Positions 35,312 to 44,013 of a DNA stretch of 64,000 nucleotides are shown here, piece after piece (positions within the stretch are counted from its first letter, which is position 1; each line of letters opens with the position of its first letter). The position numbers were made by a program, and so were the translations under genes. Under the pieces are notes generated by a model, which made no database searches, was not told where the DNA came from, and saw nothing but the letters and a program-made list of their open reading frames with translations. This DNA comes from Roseovarius mucosus (GTDB lineage: Bacteria; Pseudomonadota; Alphaproteobacteria; Rhodobacterales; Rhodobacteraceae): positions 2,369,501-2,433,500 of the forward strand of contig NZ_CP020474.1 in NCBI RefSeq assembly GCF_002080415.1, given 5' to 3'.

Positions 35312-35410
35312 GTGAGGAAACTGAGAGAACCCGACTTTCGGAAATGGATGGTTTTACTTGCAGCGGGCACGCTGCTCGTTGGGATCATCCGGCTCTTGAT
35401 GGGGATCTAA
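35312..35410 (+). CDS. Possible single-helix membrane micro-protein (about 32 aa)
   Basis: A short frame from GTG 35312 (or CTG 35321) reads VRKLREPDFRKWMVLLAAGT, continues with a hydrophobic stretch (LLVGIIRLLMGI) and stops at TAA 35408. The upstream bases AAGGAGGTGAGG are an almost complete match to the anti-Shine-Dalgarno complement, rare in this window. They favour a start a few codons into the frame, such as CTG 35321, since GTG 35312 lies inside the Shine-Dalgarno itself. Basic residues then one membrane helix is a common micro-protein layout. A strong hairpin follows 15 bp after the stop. A GCTGCA/TGCAGC stem-loop at about 35287-35303 precedes it. Too short for ordinary gene callers; function unknown. 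Confidence 0.5.
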   Translation: MRKLREPDFRKWMVLLAAGTLLVGIIRLLMGI

Positions 35411-35425
35411 CCCCCTGAAAGAAAA

Positions 35426-35462
35426 GACCCTGCGGAGTAGCAGCTCCGCAGGGTCACGTTTT
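35426..35462. terminator. Strong 12-bp stem terminator (works on either strand)
   Basis: GACCCTGCGGAG (35426-35437) pairs perfectly with CTCCGCAGGGTC (35444-35455), loop TAGCAG. Plus strand: followed by ACGTTTTC, ending the micro-protein transcript. Minus strand: followed by TTTTCTTTC, a good T-run, a backstop for the rplS-rpmE transcript. Confidence 0.8.
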
Positions 35463-35550
35463 CGGTGAGGACACTGAAAACCGATTTTCGGATGTCCTGC
35501 TTATACCCCAATCCTTACCAAAAAGTAAAGCTGCGCCGGTGCCCCATGCA

Positions 35551-35576
35551 AAACGCCGCCCCAAAGGGCGGCGTTT
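35551..35576 (-). terminator. Hairpin downstream of rpmE
   Basis: AAACGCCGCCC (35551-35561) pairs with GGGCGGCGTTT (35566-35576), a perfect 11-bp stem with a 4-nt loop. It lies 25 bp past the rpmE stop on the minus strand. The T-run is within the stem, so it probably ends the ribosomal operon together with the hairpin at 35426. Confidence 0.7.
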
Positions 35577-35600
35577 GTCGTATCCGGCTGGAAACAGGGT

Positions 35601-35822
35601 TTAGAACCCGAGGCCAGCGTATTTGTTCTTGAACTTGGACACACGGCCACCGGCATCCATCAGACGCGAGCTGCCACCGGTCCAGGCGGGGTGCACCGTG
35701 GGGTCGATGTCAAGCGACAGCGTGTCGCCCTCTTTGCCATAGGTCGAGCGCATCTGAACGATGGTGCCGTCGGTCATCTTGACGTCGATGACGTGATAAT
35801 CGGGGTGGATGTCTTTTTTCAT
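35601..35822 (-). CDS. rpmE: Ribosomal protein bL31
   Basis: A 73-aa protein, [20 protein letters not shown] and ending [10 protein letters not shown], matching the long L31 form but without the CxxC zinc pair, so it is the zinc-independent (C-minus) type. Part of the large ribosomal subunit at the central protuberance. It follows rplS by 11 bp and is the last gene of the ffh-to-rpmE operon, with two hairpins beyond it. Confidence 0.97.
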   Translation of the reverse strand: MKKDIHPDYHVIDVKMTDGTIVQMRSTYGKEGDTLSLDIDPTVHPAWTGGSSRLMDAGGRVSKFKNKYAGLGF

Positions 35823-35833
35823 CGTACCAATCC

Positions 35834-36217
35834 TTACGCGGAAGCGCCCGATTGGGCCTTGTAGTTGGAATCCTCTGCAATACGCGCAGACTTGCCGCGA
35901 CGCGAGCGCAGGTAATACAGCTTGGCGCGACGTACGCGACCACGGCGAACAACCTCGATGTTGTCGATGTTGGTCGAATAGAGCGGGAACATACGTTCCA
36001 CACCTTCGCCAAAGGAAATCTTGCGGACTGTGAATGAACCGGCGATGCCCTTGCCATTCTTCCGGCTGATGCAGACGCCTTCAAAGTTCTGAACGCGGCT
36101 ACGGGTGCCTTCGGTCACTTTGTAACCGACGCGGATCGTGTCGCCGGCTTTGAAATCGGGAATGGTCTTCCCGAGGGCGGCAATCTGTTCCGCCTCCAAC
36201 TGAGCGATAATATCCAT
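35834..36217 (-). CDS. rplS: Ribosomal protein bL19
   Basis: A 127-aa protein, [20 protein letters not shown], with the family blocks [32 protein letters not shown] and [21 protein letters not shown]19 lies at the 30S-50S interface. Start ATG 36217 has AGGAGAG at good spacing. The usual trmD-rplS order is kept, but 247 bp separate it from trmD, which may hold a secondary promoter or leader. Confidence 0.98.
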   Translation of the reverse strand: MDIIAQLEAEQIAALGKTIPDFKAGDTIRVGYKVTEGTRSRVQNFEGVCISRKNGKGIAGSFTVRKISFGEGVERMFPLYSTNIDNIEVVRRGRVRRAKLYYLRSRRGKSARIAEDSNYKAQSGASA

Positions 36218-36464
36218 CGCTTCTCTCCTGATTTGCTTGCGGTTTTTCCCGCAAAGATGTCTCGCGTCCTCAGAGCTCTTGGTCTTCTTCCGGGTCCGCA
36301 GATGCGCCCGCCAGAGTTCAGGTCGTCCTTGTCTGTGATCCGTTTGCCGGGGCTGCCGCAGGCGACCGAAGAAAGTCTGGCGGGAGATTTAGCCAATAAC
36401 AAACGCACCCGGAGCCGCAACCGATTCCAAGCAAGGCGGTGTATAGGCGCAAGCGTGGGCTGGA
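36218..36464 (-). other. Non-coding spacer trmD-rplS
   Basis: This 247-bp gap has no credible reading frame. Read on the minus strand it contains an AT-richer patch (TGTTATTGGCTAAATC) that might be a promoter and, near the rplS start, a TTGCGG/CCGCAA stem with a purine loop (about 36235-36255) possibly acting as a leader. No known L19 autoregulatory element is recognised. Confidence 0.35.
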
Positions 36465-37268
36465 TCAAGCCTTGTCAGGATGGGTTCTGCGGTGTTTTTC
36501 CCACAGATCGGGGCGTCGTTCGGCGGTCAGCCGCTCGGACATCGCGCGCCGCCATTCCGCCACCTTGGCGTGATCGCCAGAGGTCAATACCTCGGGGATG
36601 ACCCGGCCCATCCATTCGGCGGGGCGGGTATAGTGCGGATGCTCCAGCAACCCGTTGGAATGACTTTCTTCTTCCGTGCTCTCGGCATTGCCCAGAACAC
36701 CGGGCAACAGGCGCACACAGGCGTCGATCATCGCCTGCGCGGCTATTTCACCGCCGGTCATTACGAAATCGCCCAAGGACACCTCTTGGATGCCATAATG
36801 CTCGATCACGCGCTCATCCAGCCCCTCGAACCGGCCACAAATAAGGGTGACACCGGGGCGTTGCGACAGGTCTTGTGCCATGGCCTGATCAAACCTACGA
36901 CCACGCGGGCTCAGGTAAATCAGCGGCCAGCCGGGCGGGGTGCCCGCCATCACCTCGTCAATCGCACGCCCCATCACATCGGCGCGGATCACCATGCCCG
37001 CGCCACCCCCGGCGGGCGTATCATCGACATTGCGATGTTTGCCCTCGCCATAGGGGCGCAAGTCAATGGCATCGAGCGCCCAGAGACCGTTTTGCAGCGC
37101 ACGTCCTGTCAGGCTCTCGCCCAACACACCGGGAAAGGCTTGTGGGACAAGGGTAATCACCCGCGCTGTCCAAACCCCCGCCAGTTCCGGCGTGGGCGTG
37201 ATCAATTCACGCGGGGTCATGGTGGCACGGATGGATTTGCGCCCGTGCGAGCGGGGTGTGCCGCTCAT
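36465..37268 (-). CDS. trmD: tRNA (guanine-N1)-methyltransferase TrmD
   Basis: A 267-aa SPOUT methyltransferase that makes m1G37 in tRNAs reading CNN codons. The [19 protein letters not shown] opening, [17 protein letters not shown] and the knotted SAM site [20 protein letters not shown] / [20 protein letters not shown] are clear. The ATG at 37268 overlaps the rimM stop as ATGA, so the upstream start is kept; an internal ATG at 37220 (MTPRELIT) would give the more usual family length. C-terminus is somewhat short after RTHPDKA. Confidence 0.97.
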   Translation of the reverse strand: MSGTPRSHGRKSIRATMTPRELITPTPELAGVWTARVITLVPQAFPGVLGESLTGRALQNGLWALDAIDLRPYGEGKHRNVDDTPAGGGAGMVIRADVMGRAIDEVMAGTPPGWPLIYLSPRGRRFDQAMAQDLSQRPGVTLICGRFEGLDERVIEHYGIQEVSLGDFVMTGGEIAAQAMIDACVRLLPGVLGNAESTEEESHSNGLLEHPHYTRPAEWMGRVIPEVLTSGDHAKVAEWRRAMSERLTAERRPDLWEKHRRTHPDKA

Positions 37269-37774
37269 ATCAGGCCTTCGGGCGGATCGGCGATGATGCG
37301 CCCTGCGGCCAGATCGACGGTCGGCACCGCTTCGGTGGTAAAGGGCAACAGGATGGTTGCAGACATCCCCGGCGCATGGATTTCCAGAATGTCGGACGCG
37401 CCGTGGTTGAGCACGGCCTTGACCCGCCCCAATACCGCGCCGCCGGTGTCATACACCTCAAGCCCGATCAGATCAGCGTGATAGAACTCATCATCCGGCA
37501 GATTGGGCAATTGCGCGCGCAGCGCATAGAGCCGAATGCCGCGCAGCGCATCGGCGGCCTCTTTGGTGCTGATGCCAGAAAGTTGCGCGGTCAAACCGTT
37601 GGTGGTCTGGCCCGTCAGGGTCACGTCAAAGGCGCGTGCGCCATCCTCGGTGCTCAGCGGGCTATAGGCCGCGATGTCTTCGGGCATGGCGGTAAAGCTC
37701 TTGAGCCGCACCTCGCCACGCACGCCGAATGCGCCGCCGATGGCGCCTACGCAAATGCGGTCACTGTCGCTCAT
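37265..37774 (-). CDS. rimM: 16S rRNA processing protein RimM
   Basis: A 169-aa ribosome assembly factor binding uS19 and acting on the 30S head. N-terminal RimM domain [20 protein letters not shown] and C-terminal PRC-barrel [20 protein letters not shown] are visible. It overlaps trmD by 4 nt and follows bluB, which interrupts the usual rpsP-rimM adjacency, by 70 bp. Confidence 0.97.
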   Translation of the reverse strand: MSDSDRICVGAIGGAFGVRGEVRLKSFTAMPEDIAAYSPLSTEDGARAFDVTLTGQTTNGLTAQLSGISTKEAADALRGIRLYALRAQLPNLPDDEFYHADLIGLEVYDTGGAVLGRVKAVLNHGASDILEIHAPGMSATILLPFTTEAVPTVDLAAGRIIADPPEGLI

Positions 37775-37844
37775 GGGGTTGTCTCCGGTTGTGCGGATAG
37801 GGGGATGATCCGCTCAATTCCCTTGATGCGCAACAGGGTCATGC

Positions 37845-38474
37845 TCAGCGCACCTCGGTTGGCAGGGTGGGACGGCGGGTTTCCCATCCGGCCAGCTCTA
37901 ATTCGGGTGTGTCGCTCGCGGTCTCGGGCCAGCCGACGCACAGATAGGCCACCAGCGCCCAGTCAGCGGGCACTTCAAGATCGCGCGACAACTGCTCAGG
38001 ATCGAGGATCGACACCCAACCCACGCCCAGGCCCTGCGCGCGCGCCGCCAGCCAGAAATGCGTGATCGCGCCCACCACCGAATAGCGGCGCATCTCTGGC
38101 ATGGTGCCCGCCCCCAGACCCGCGCCCTTGTCGGTTGCCTCTTCGCAATAAATCGCCAGTTGCACCGGGGCGTCTTGCATCCCCGATAGCTTCAAGCCCG
38201 CGTAAACGCGCGCCTTGTCGCTCTCATAGCCCGCCAACGCCTGCGCATTGGCTGTGGTGAAATTCTCTAGCGCCGCAGCGCGCGCGCCGGGCGATTGCAC
38301 CCGGATCACGCGCCATGGTTCGCTCAGCCCCACAGAGGGCGATAGAAGAAAGGTGTCGAGGCAGTCTTGCAAGACAGCCTCTTCCACCGCGTCCCGGCGA
38401 AAGCGGCGCACATCGCGCCGCCATCGCATGAGATCGCGCAGACCGGTCTGGAAGTCCTTGGAAAATTGCGACAT
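37845..38474 (-). CDS. bluB: 5,6-dimethylbenzimidazole synthase BluB
   Basis: A 209-aa flavin destructase of the nitroreductase fold that cleaves reduced FMN with oxygen to form DMB, the lower ligand of cobalamin. Family marks: LMRWRRDVRRFRRD at the N-terminus, LSPSVGLSEPWRVIRV, and the THFWLAARAQGLGVGWVSIL block. It is located 18 bp after rpsP and 70 bp before rimM in the same direction, so it is probably transcribed with the ribosomal genes. A plain nitroreductase is the alternative, but the RRDVRRFR and SVGLSEPWR motifs favour BluB. It ties this region to the B12 block at 3-11 kb. Confidence 0.92.
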   Translation of the reverse strand: MSQFSKDFQTGLRDLMRWRRDVRRFRRDAVEEAVLQDCLDTFLLSPSVGLSEPWRVIRVQSPGARAAALENFTTANAQALAGYESDKARVYAGLKLSGMQDAPVQLAIYCEEATDKGAGLGAGTMPEMRRYSVVGAITHFWLAARAQGLGVGWVSILDPEQLSRDLEVPADWALVAYLCVGWPETASDTPELELAGWETRRPTLPTEVR

Positions 38475-38492
38475 TCCAGCGCCTTTCCAGTC

Positions 38493-38870
38493 TTATTCCT
38501 CGGCGGCTGCCTCTTCGGCAGGGGCGTTGGCGGCCTCGGCCTTGGCGGCTTTCTCGGCAGCGCGCTCTTGCGCTTTCTTGCCCGGAACGGCCTTTTTCAG
38601 GTTGGCACGCTCTTTCTTGGCAACAATACCTGCGGCTTCCAGCATGCGGCTGATGCGGTCGGTCGGCTGTGCGCCCTGTGCCAGCCAGTGCTGAACGCGC
38701 TCGATGTCCATCTTGACGCGATCTTCGCTGTCTTTCGGCAGGAGCGGGTTATAGGTGCCCAGCTTCTCGATAAAGCGGCCATCGCGCGGCATGCGGCTGT
38801 CGGCCGCGACGATGCGGTAGAAAGGACGCTTTTTGCTGCCACCACGGGCGAGACGGATTTTCATGGCCAT
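38493..38870 (-). CDS. rpsP: Ribosomal protein bS16
   Basis: A 125-aa protein with the S16 core [20 protein letters not shown] and a long Ala/Glu/Lys C-terminal tail ([20 protein letters not shown]) usual in alphaproteobacteria. Start ATG 38870 (MAMK) has GGAG 10 nt upstream; the ATG two codons later is possible. Follows the chorismate mutase gene by 49 bp. Confidence 0.98.
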   Translation of the reverse strand: MAMKIRLARGGSKKRPFYRIVAADSRMPRDGRFIEKLGTYNPLLPKDSEDRVKMDIERVQHWLAQGAQPTDRISRMLEAAGIVAKKERANLKKAVPGKKAQERAAEKAAKAEAANAPAEEAAAEE

Positions 38871-38919
38871 TTGATATTCTCCTTATAATGGCGTGGGTTT
38901 GGCGGGGCTCAGGCCCACC

Positions 38920-39216
38920 TTACGATTGGTGCTTCTGGTGATGTCGGATCACCTCGGCGATGATGAAGTTCAGAAACTCCTTGGCAAAGGCGGGGTCGAG
39001 ATCAGCCGCTTTTGCCAATTCTTCGAGCCGTTCGATCTGTTGCGCCTCGCGCGCGGGATCGGACGGGGGAAGGTCGTATTCAGCCTTGAGTTTCCCCACG
39101 GCCTGCGTGTGCTTGAAACGCTCGGCCAGCGTAAAGACGAGGATCGCGTCGAGCCGATCAATGCTTTGGCGATGCTCCTTGAGAAGCTGCGCGGCAAGGG
39201 CGGTTGCGTCAGTCAT
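38920..39216 (-). CDS. Chorismate mutase (AroQ type)
   Basis: A 98-aa all-helical chorismate mutase converting chorismate to prephenate for Phe/Tyr synthesis. Start ATG 39216 (MTDATALAAQLLKEHRQSID) with GGAG upstream; the longer open frame to 39351 lacks coding character. Helix 1 (EHRQSIDRLDAILVFTLAER) carries the first active-site Arg, and VGKLKAEYDLPPSDPAREAQ is the family core. It sits between a GNAT gene and rpsP in the ffh operon, an arrangement I associate with Rhodobacteraceae. Confidence 0.93.
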   Translation of the reverse strand: MTDATALAAQLLKEHRQSIDRLDAILVFTLAERFKHTQAVGKLKAEYDLPPSDPAREAQQIERLEELAKAADLDPAFAKEFLNFIIAEVIRHHQKHQS

Positions 39217-39250
39217 GCGAGACTCCGGCGGCTGAAAGAAAAAGCGTGGG

Positions 39251-39814
39251 TCATGCGTAGGCCTCAACCGAGCCGTCATCATCGCGGCCAGAGGCGGCAT
39301 CGGGTCCGGGGTGGCGATAAAGCAGGTCGCGGCCCATGTGGATGTTGTCATATTCCCGCTCGAACCACGCGCCCAGCCGTTCGGCCAGCGCGACAGAGCG
39401 GGTATTGCCCGGCACGATATTCGAGGTCAGCGTATCAAAGCCCAGATCTTCATAGGCATAGCGGCGCGCGCGCGCGGCCGCCTCATAGGCGATGCCTCGC
39501 CCCTCGAACCCGGCATAGAGCGCCCAGCCCAATTCCGGTTCGGGCCAGCCTTCGGGGTTCCAGATGCCCGCGATCCCTGCGGTCTCGCCGGTGTCCTTCA
39601 TCTCGATGGTGAAATACCCATAGCCGTGGATATGCCAATGCCCGACGTTGAGCGCGAACCACCGCCACGCCTCGCCCCGGTTGGGTGATGACCCAAAGCC
39701 CTCGGACCGGTCGCGGTCGAGCAGAAAGGTGATGGTGGGCTCAAGATCCCGCGGCTCCGGCCCGCGCAGGATGAGGCGCGGGGTTTCCAGCACGGGGGCC
39801 TGGGTGAGGGTCAT
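39251..39814 (-). CDS. GNAT family acetyltransferase (RimJ/RimL-like)
   Basis: A 187-aa protein. ETPRLILRGPEPRDLEPTI at the start is the RimJ/RimL-type N-terminus, ELGWALYAGFEGRGIAYEAA is the acetyl-CoA-binding block, and GNTRSVALAERLGAWFERE is the conserved C-terminal helix. It may acetylate an N-terminus or small molecule; substrate unknown. Lies between ffh and the chorismate mutase gene on the same strand. Confidence 0.88.
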   Translation of the reverse strand: MTLTQAPVLETPRLILRGPEPRDLEPTITFLLDRDRSEGFGSSPNRGEAWRWFALNVGHWHIHGYGYFTIEMKDTGETAGIAGIWNPEGWPEPELGWALYAGFEGRGIAYEAAARARRYAYEDLGFDTLTSNIVPGNTRSVALAERLGAWFEREYDNIHMGRDLLYRHPGPDAASGRDDDGSVEAYA

Positions 39815-39859
39815 GGCCGGGCCCCCCTCTGGCGAGGTGCCGGTTGCTGGGTCGGATAT

Positions 39860-39881
39860 GAGTATTTATGCCAAGAAGAAG
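39860..39881 (-). repeat. Dispersed 22-bp motif, copy 1
   Basis: Minus-strand reading is CTTCTTCTTGG then CATAAATACTC. It matches 19 of 22 bases of 44987-45008. Located in the 73-bp ffh-GNAT spacer, just upstream of the GNAT gene, in the direction of transcription. Confidence 0.6.
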
Positions 39882-39887
39882 CCATGG

Positions 39888-41393
39888 TCACTTCTTCTTG
39901 CCAAAGCCAGAGAGGCCGGGGGGCAGGCCCATGCCGCCGCCGAGGCCCGGCAATTTGCCACCCATACCGCCGGGCAGCTTGCCGCCCAATGCCTTGGCCG
40001 CTTCTTCCATGGCCTGCGGGTCGTTCATATCGGGCATGCCGCCCTTGCCAAACATGCCTTTCATCGCCTGTTTCAGCATGCCGCCTTTGCCCATCTTGCC
40101 CATTTTCTTCATCATATCCGCCATCTGGCGGTGCATCTTGAGCAGCTTGTTGAGGTCAGACACATCCATGCCCGATCCGGCAGCGATCCGTTTTTTGCGG
40201 CTGGCCTGAAGCAGCGCAGGATTGGCGCGCTCTTTCTTGGTCATCGACTGGATCATGGCGATCTGGCGGGTGAGCATCTTGTCGTCAAACCCGGCATCTT
40301 CGACCTGTTTGGCCATCTTGCCCATGCCGGGCATCATGCCCATCAGCCCCTGCATGCCACCCATCTTTTGCATCTGCTCAAGCTGACCCTTGAGGTCGTT
40401 CATGTTGAACTGACCCTTGGCCATGCGGCGCATCATCTTTTCGGCCTCAGCCGCCTCGATGGTCTCCTGTGCCTTTTCCACAAGGGCCACGATATCGCCC
40501 ATGCCCAGAATGCGGCCTGCGATACGGTCCGGCTCAAAGGTTTCGAGCGCATCCATCTTTTCGCCAAGGCCGACAAAGCGAATGGGCTTGCCGGTAATCG
40601 CGCGCATCGAGAGCGCCGCACCGCCGCGCCCGTCCCCGTCCATCCGGGTAAGAACAACGCCGGTCACGCCGATCTTGTCGTCAAACTCGGTGGCGACGTT
40701 GACGGCATCCTGACCAGTCAGGCCATCGACCACGAGCAGGGTTTCGCGGGGGTTGGCCACATCCCGCACCGCCGCCGCCTGCGCGATCAACTCTGCGTCG
40801 ATATGCAGCCGCCCTGCGGTGTCGAGCATGTAGACATCATAGCCGCCCAAGGCCGCTTGGGTCTTGGCGCGTTTGGCGATCTGAACCGGGTCTTCGCCCT
40901 TGACGATGGGCAGGGTATCGACGCCAATCTGTTTGCCCAGAATGGCCAGTTGTTCCATCGCCGCCGGGCGGTTGGTGTCAAGCGAGGCCATCAGCACCCG
41001 CTTGCCTTCGCGGTCCTTCAGCCGCTTGGCCAGTTTGGCGGTGGTGGTGGTCTTCCCCGAGCCTTGCAGACCGACCATCAGAATCGGCGCAGGCGGGTTG
41101 TCGATCTTGAGCGCGCCGGGATCGCCTTCGCCGCGCAATGTCTCGACCAGCGCGTCATGTACGATCTTTACGACCTGCTGGCCGGGGGTCACGGATTTGG
41201 TAACAGCCTGCCCAGTGGCGCGGCTCTCAACCGTCTTGATGAAATCACGCGCGACGGGCAGGGAAACGTCGGCCTCCAGCAGGGCGACACGCACCTCGCG
41301 CAGGGCGGTTTTCACATCCTCTTCAGACAGCGACCCCTGTTTGGTCAGCCGGTCAAAGACACCGGAGAGGCGTTCGGATAGATTTTCAAACAT
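39888..41393 (-). CDS. ffh: Signal recognition particle protein Ffh
   Basis: A 501-aa SRP54-type GTPase that binds 4.5S RNA and signal peptides. N domain, then GTPase G1 GLQGSGKTTT at residues 108-117, DTAGRLHID (G3) and GLGEKMDALETFEP. The C-terminal M domain is Met/Gly/Lys-rich (GMMPGMGKMAKQ, RQMADMMKKMGKMGKGGMLK), with an extended Gly/Pro/Leu tail to GFGKKK. Heads the minus-strand operon that runs to rpmE. The 4.5S RNA gene was searched for nearby and not found. Confidence 0.98.
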   Translation of the reverse strand: MFENLSERLSGVFDRLTKQGSLSEEDVKTALREVRVALLEADVSLPVARDFIKTVESRATGQAVTKSVTPGQQVVKIVHDALVETLRGEGDPGALKIDNPPAPILMVGLQGSGKTTTTAKLAKRLKDREGKRVLMASLDTNRPAAMEQLAILGKQIGVDTLPIVKGEDPVQIAKRAKTQAALGGYDVYMLDTAGRLHIDAELIAQAAAVRDVANPRETLLVVDGLTGQDAVNVATEFDDKIGVTGVVLTRMDGDGRGGAALSMRAITGKPIRFVGLGEKMDALETFEPDRIAGRILGMGDIVALVEKAQETIEAAEAEKMMRRMAKGQFNMNDLKGQLEQMQKMGGMQGLMGMMPGMGKMAKQVEDAGFDDKMLTRQIAMIQSMTKKERANPALLQASRKKRIAAGSGMDVSDLNKLLKMHRQMADMMKKMGKMGKGGMLKQAMKGMFGKGGMPDMNDPQAMEEAAKALGGKLPGGMGGKLPGLGGGMGLPPGLSGFGKKK

Positions 41394-41454
41394 CGCTCAG
41401 GCTCCTTTGCCGGTTGCTGCCATGTCACCCCATATAGGGGCAACGGTTCAAACG

Positions 41455-41495
41455 ATAAACGCCCCCGTGGGCGCAACGCGCTGACGGGGGGCGAT
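41455..41495 (-). terminator. Terminator after the 41548 gene
   Basis: On the minus strand GCCCCCCGT (from 41492) pairs with ACGGGGGC (41468-41461), with one bulge, followed by GTTTATCGTTT. It ends the transcript of the membrane-protein gene before ffh. Confidence 0.6.
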
Positions 41496-41547
41496 CCCGA
41501 CACAGGGCCGGGACCGGAAGCATGGGCCTCCGGGATTGCGTGGGCGT

Positions 41548-42096
41548 TTAGCGCGCGGGTGGGGCAGAGTCAAGCATGGGGTCAGGACCGCGCAACTCGG
41601 CCAACCAGTGATTGATCGCGCGCACCACCTCCGCCGAGGCGCGGCTGCTGTCATAGATCTCGGTGATCGGATGCAAGAGCGGCGCGCCGCCCGCCCCATC
41701 CCGCAGAACAAGCGTGGGGCGATGCACGGGGCGGCGCACGCGCGACGGATCGGTGCTTGTCTCGCCGCCCGATAGCGTGCTCTCGCCCGTGGCTCGGATC
41801 ACGTCCGAGAGGTCAAAGACCGTCTCGCGGTGACGCAGGATGGTTCGGCTGCGCAAAATCGCGGTGCCCGCGCGCGCATCCAAGATCACTTGCAGACGTT
41901 CAACAAAAATACACACACCTGCAAAGCCCAACCCGCCGCCGCCGATCAAAAAGACCAGCCCGCCAACAAGGGTCTGCGGCATAACCAAAAGGCCGACACC
42001 TGCAAACAAAACTGTGAACAGGCCCAGCATGATCGCCATGAACCAAGGCATGTCCTCGATCATCAAAAGATCTGGGCTGCTGTGCGTGACTTTCAT
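41548..42096 (-). CDS. Membrane protein of unknown function (182 aa)
   Basis: Residues 1-15 are polar, then two membrane helices (WFMAIMLGLFTVLFAGVGLL and GGLVFLIGGGGLGFAGVCIF). A cytoplasmic beta-rich domain resembling a bacterial PH-like module follows (VERLQVILDARAGTAILRSR, ETVFDLSDVIRATGES), then an acidic C-terminal helix. Start ATG 42096. It has its own terminator and diverges from the LysR gene. No family name recognised; role unknown. Confidence 0.7.
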   Translation of the reverse strand: MKVTHSSPDLLMIEDMPWFMAIMLGLFTVLFAGVGLLVMPQTLVGGLVFLIGGGGLGFAGVCIFVERLQVILDARAGTAILRSRTILRHRETVFDLSDVIRATGESTLSGGETSTDPSRVRRPVHRPTLVLRDGAGGAPLLHPITEIYDSSRASAEVVRAINHWLAELRGPDPMLDSAPPAR

Positions 42097-42217
42097 CGGT
42101 TGGCCGCTGCTGTGAGAGACGCGTACAGGCTACGCGCATTACGGGTGATTGCAACCGCCGCGTCGCCGCCGCATAGTTGCTAGGCGAACGGGATAGCTGG
42201 GCAGGGTGATCGGCGTG

Positions 42218-43099
42218 ATGGAGAATTGGGACGAGGTGCGGACCGCCTATAATGTGGCGCGGATCGGCACCGTGAGCGGCGCGGCCGAGGTGCTGGGCGT
42301 GCATCATGCCACCGTTATCCGCCACATCGACGCGCTCGAAGAGAGGCTGGGCGTCAAGCTCTTTCAGCGCCATGCGCGGGGCTATACCCCGACCGAGGCG
42401 GGCGAAGACCTGTTGCGCGTGGCGCAGGCAACCGATGACCAGTTCAATCAGTTGGCCGGGCGGATCAAGGGGCAGGGCAACGATGTCTCGGGCGAGTTGG
42501 TCGTGACCTCGGTTGGCGGGCTCAGCCATCTGCTTGTGCCGGTGCTGGCCGCGTTTCAAGAGATGTATCCGGCATTGGTGGTGCGTTATTTGACCGGCGA
42601 CCGCCTGTTTCGGCTCGAATACGGCGAGGCGCATGTTGCGATCCGGGCAGGCGCTGTGCCGGATCAGCCCGATAACGTGGTACAGCCGTTCTTTCAGCAA
42701 CAGTTCACGCTTTATGCCAGTGAAAGCTACGTCGCGCGCCATGGCCTGCCCAAAGGGCCCGAGGATCTGCCGCATCACCGCTTTGTCGGCGCGGATGATC
42801 CCAAGACACGCGCGCCGTTCCTGCGCTGGTTGCAGGACAATGTGCCGGGCGAGGCAATCGTGTTTCGCTCGGGCGATGTGCATGCACAACGCAACGCCAT
42901 CCTAGCCGGGGCCGGGATCGGGTTCACCTCAGTCTTGCAGGCCGCAGAAATGCCGGGGCTTATCCAGGTGACGCCGCCCCGTCCTGAATGGGCGGCCCCC
43001 CTTTGGCTGGTCACTCATATGGACCTGCACCGCACTACCAAAGTGCAAGCGTTCCTGAACCATCTCAAAGAGCGCGCGGCGGCATGGCCAGTGACGTGA
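42218..43099 (+). CDS. LysR-family transcriptional regulator
   Basis: About 293 aa from ATG 42218 (MENWDEVRTAYNVARIGTVS); an upstream in-frame GTG at 42206 is possible. The N-terminal winged helix includes GAAEVLGVHHATVIRHIDAL and LFQRHARGYTPTEAGEDLL, followed by a substrate-binding domain with LLVPVLAAFQEMYPALVVRY. The shape is typical of the VPS-like/ArgP-unlike LysR group; its ligand is unknown. The stop lies inside the start of the downstream EamA gene (16-nt overlap), so it may control that transporter. Confidence 0.9.
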   Translation: MENWDEVRTAYNVARIGTVSGAAEVLGVHHATVIRHIDALEERLGVKLFQRHARGYTPTEAGEDLLRVAQATDDQFNQLAGRIKGQGNDVSGELVVTSVGGLSHLLVPVLAAFQEMYPALVVRYLTGDRLFRLEYGEAHVAIRAGAVPDQPDNVVQPFFQQQFTLYASESYVARHGLPKGPEDLPHHRFVGADDPKTRAPFLRWLQDNVPGEAIVFRSGDVHAQRNAILAGAGIGFTSVLQAAEMPGLIQVTPPRPEWAAPLWLVTHMDLHRTTKVQAFLNHLKERAAAWPVT

Positions 43100-44001
43100 G
43101 CGCGGGCATGACGCCTGCGCTCAAGGGGCATCTGGCGATGCTCTGTTTCTCTGGGCTGGTGGCGGGATCATTCGCGCTTGGGTCCATGGCGGCGCAGCAT
43201 ATCGCCCCCGCCGCCCTCAATGCGCCGCGTTTCTTGCTGGCCGCCGTGATCCTTGGCACAGGGGCGATGCTGGGCCGAGGCATTCCGCGCACCACATGGT
43301 CTGCCCCATGGCGCTACCTCCTGCTGGGTGGCGCGATGGGCCTCTATTTCGTGATGATGTTCGAGGGGCTCAAGACCGCAGCGCCAGTTTCGGCAGCGGC
43401 GGTCTTTACGCTTACGCCGATCATGGCGGGCATCGCCGGCTATCTGCTCTTGCGCCAGATCACAACGCCGCGCATGGCGGTTGCCTTGGGTGTCGGGGCG
43501 ATGGGCGCGCTTTGGGTCATCTTTCGCGCTGATGTCTCTGCGCTCATGGCGTTCGAGGTCGGGCGCGGCGAGGCGATCTATTTCTTCGGCTGCGCGGCCC
43601 ATGCCATCTATACGCCGCTGGTGCGCCGCCTCAATCGCGGCGAGCGTCCGGTGGTGTTTTCCTTTGGAACGATGCTTGGGGCGGCGCTCTTGGTGACAGC
43701 CGCAGGTTGGGGCGACCTGCGCGCGACCGATTGGTCAAGCTTGCCCGCCATCGTCTGGATCACCATTGTCTACACGGCGGTCTTTGCCACGGCGATAACC
43801 TTTGTCTGCCTGCAATACGCCAGCCTCAACCTGCCCAGTGCCAAGGTGATGGCCTATACCTATCTCACCCCCACTTGGGTCACGCTCTGGCAGACGGCGT
43901 TGGGGCATCCCTTGCCACAGCCGGTGGTGCTCATGGGGGTGGGGCTGACGGTGGTTGCGCTGGTGCTGTTGCTAAAGGATGAAAGTGCCGCGATCACCTA
44001 G
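43084..44001 (+). CDS. EamA/DMT-family transporter
   Basis: About 305 aa and ten membrane helices in two EamA repeats: PAALNAPRFLLAAVILG with FEGLKTAAPVSAAAVFTLTP in the first, ALNLPSAK-like QYASLNLPSAKVMAYTYLTP in the second. Start ATG 43084 overlaps the LysR stop; ATG 43108 (MTPALKG) is an alternative. Members export or import small metabolites such as amino acids; substrate unknown. Coupled to the LysR gene. Confidence 0.88.
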   Translation: MASDVSAGMTPALKGHLAMLCFSGLVAGSFALGSMAAQHIAPAALNAPRFLLAAVILGTGAMLGRGIPRTTWSAPWRYLLLGGAMGLYFVMMFEGLKTAAPVSAAAVFTLTPIMAGIAGYLLLRQITTPRMAVALGVGAMGALWVIFRADVSALMAFEVGRGEAIYFFGCAAHAIYTPLVRRLNRGERPVVFSFGTMLGAALLVTAAGWGDLRATDWSSLPAIVWITIVYTAVFATAITFVCLQYASLNLPSAKVMAYTYLTPTWVTLWQTALGHPLPQPVVLMGVGLTVVALVLLLKDESAAIT

Positions 44002-44013
44002 CGGCCTCACATC

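Noticed and set aside
41394..41547. Possible 4.5S SRP RNA beside ffh
   Set aside because: The GGAAG context lacks the conserved GGUCAGG / AGCAGCC loop structure; the stem present acts as a terminator.
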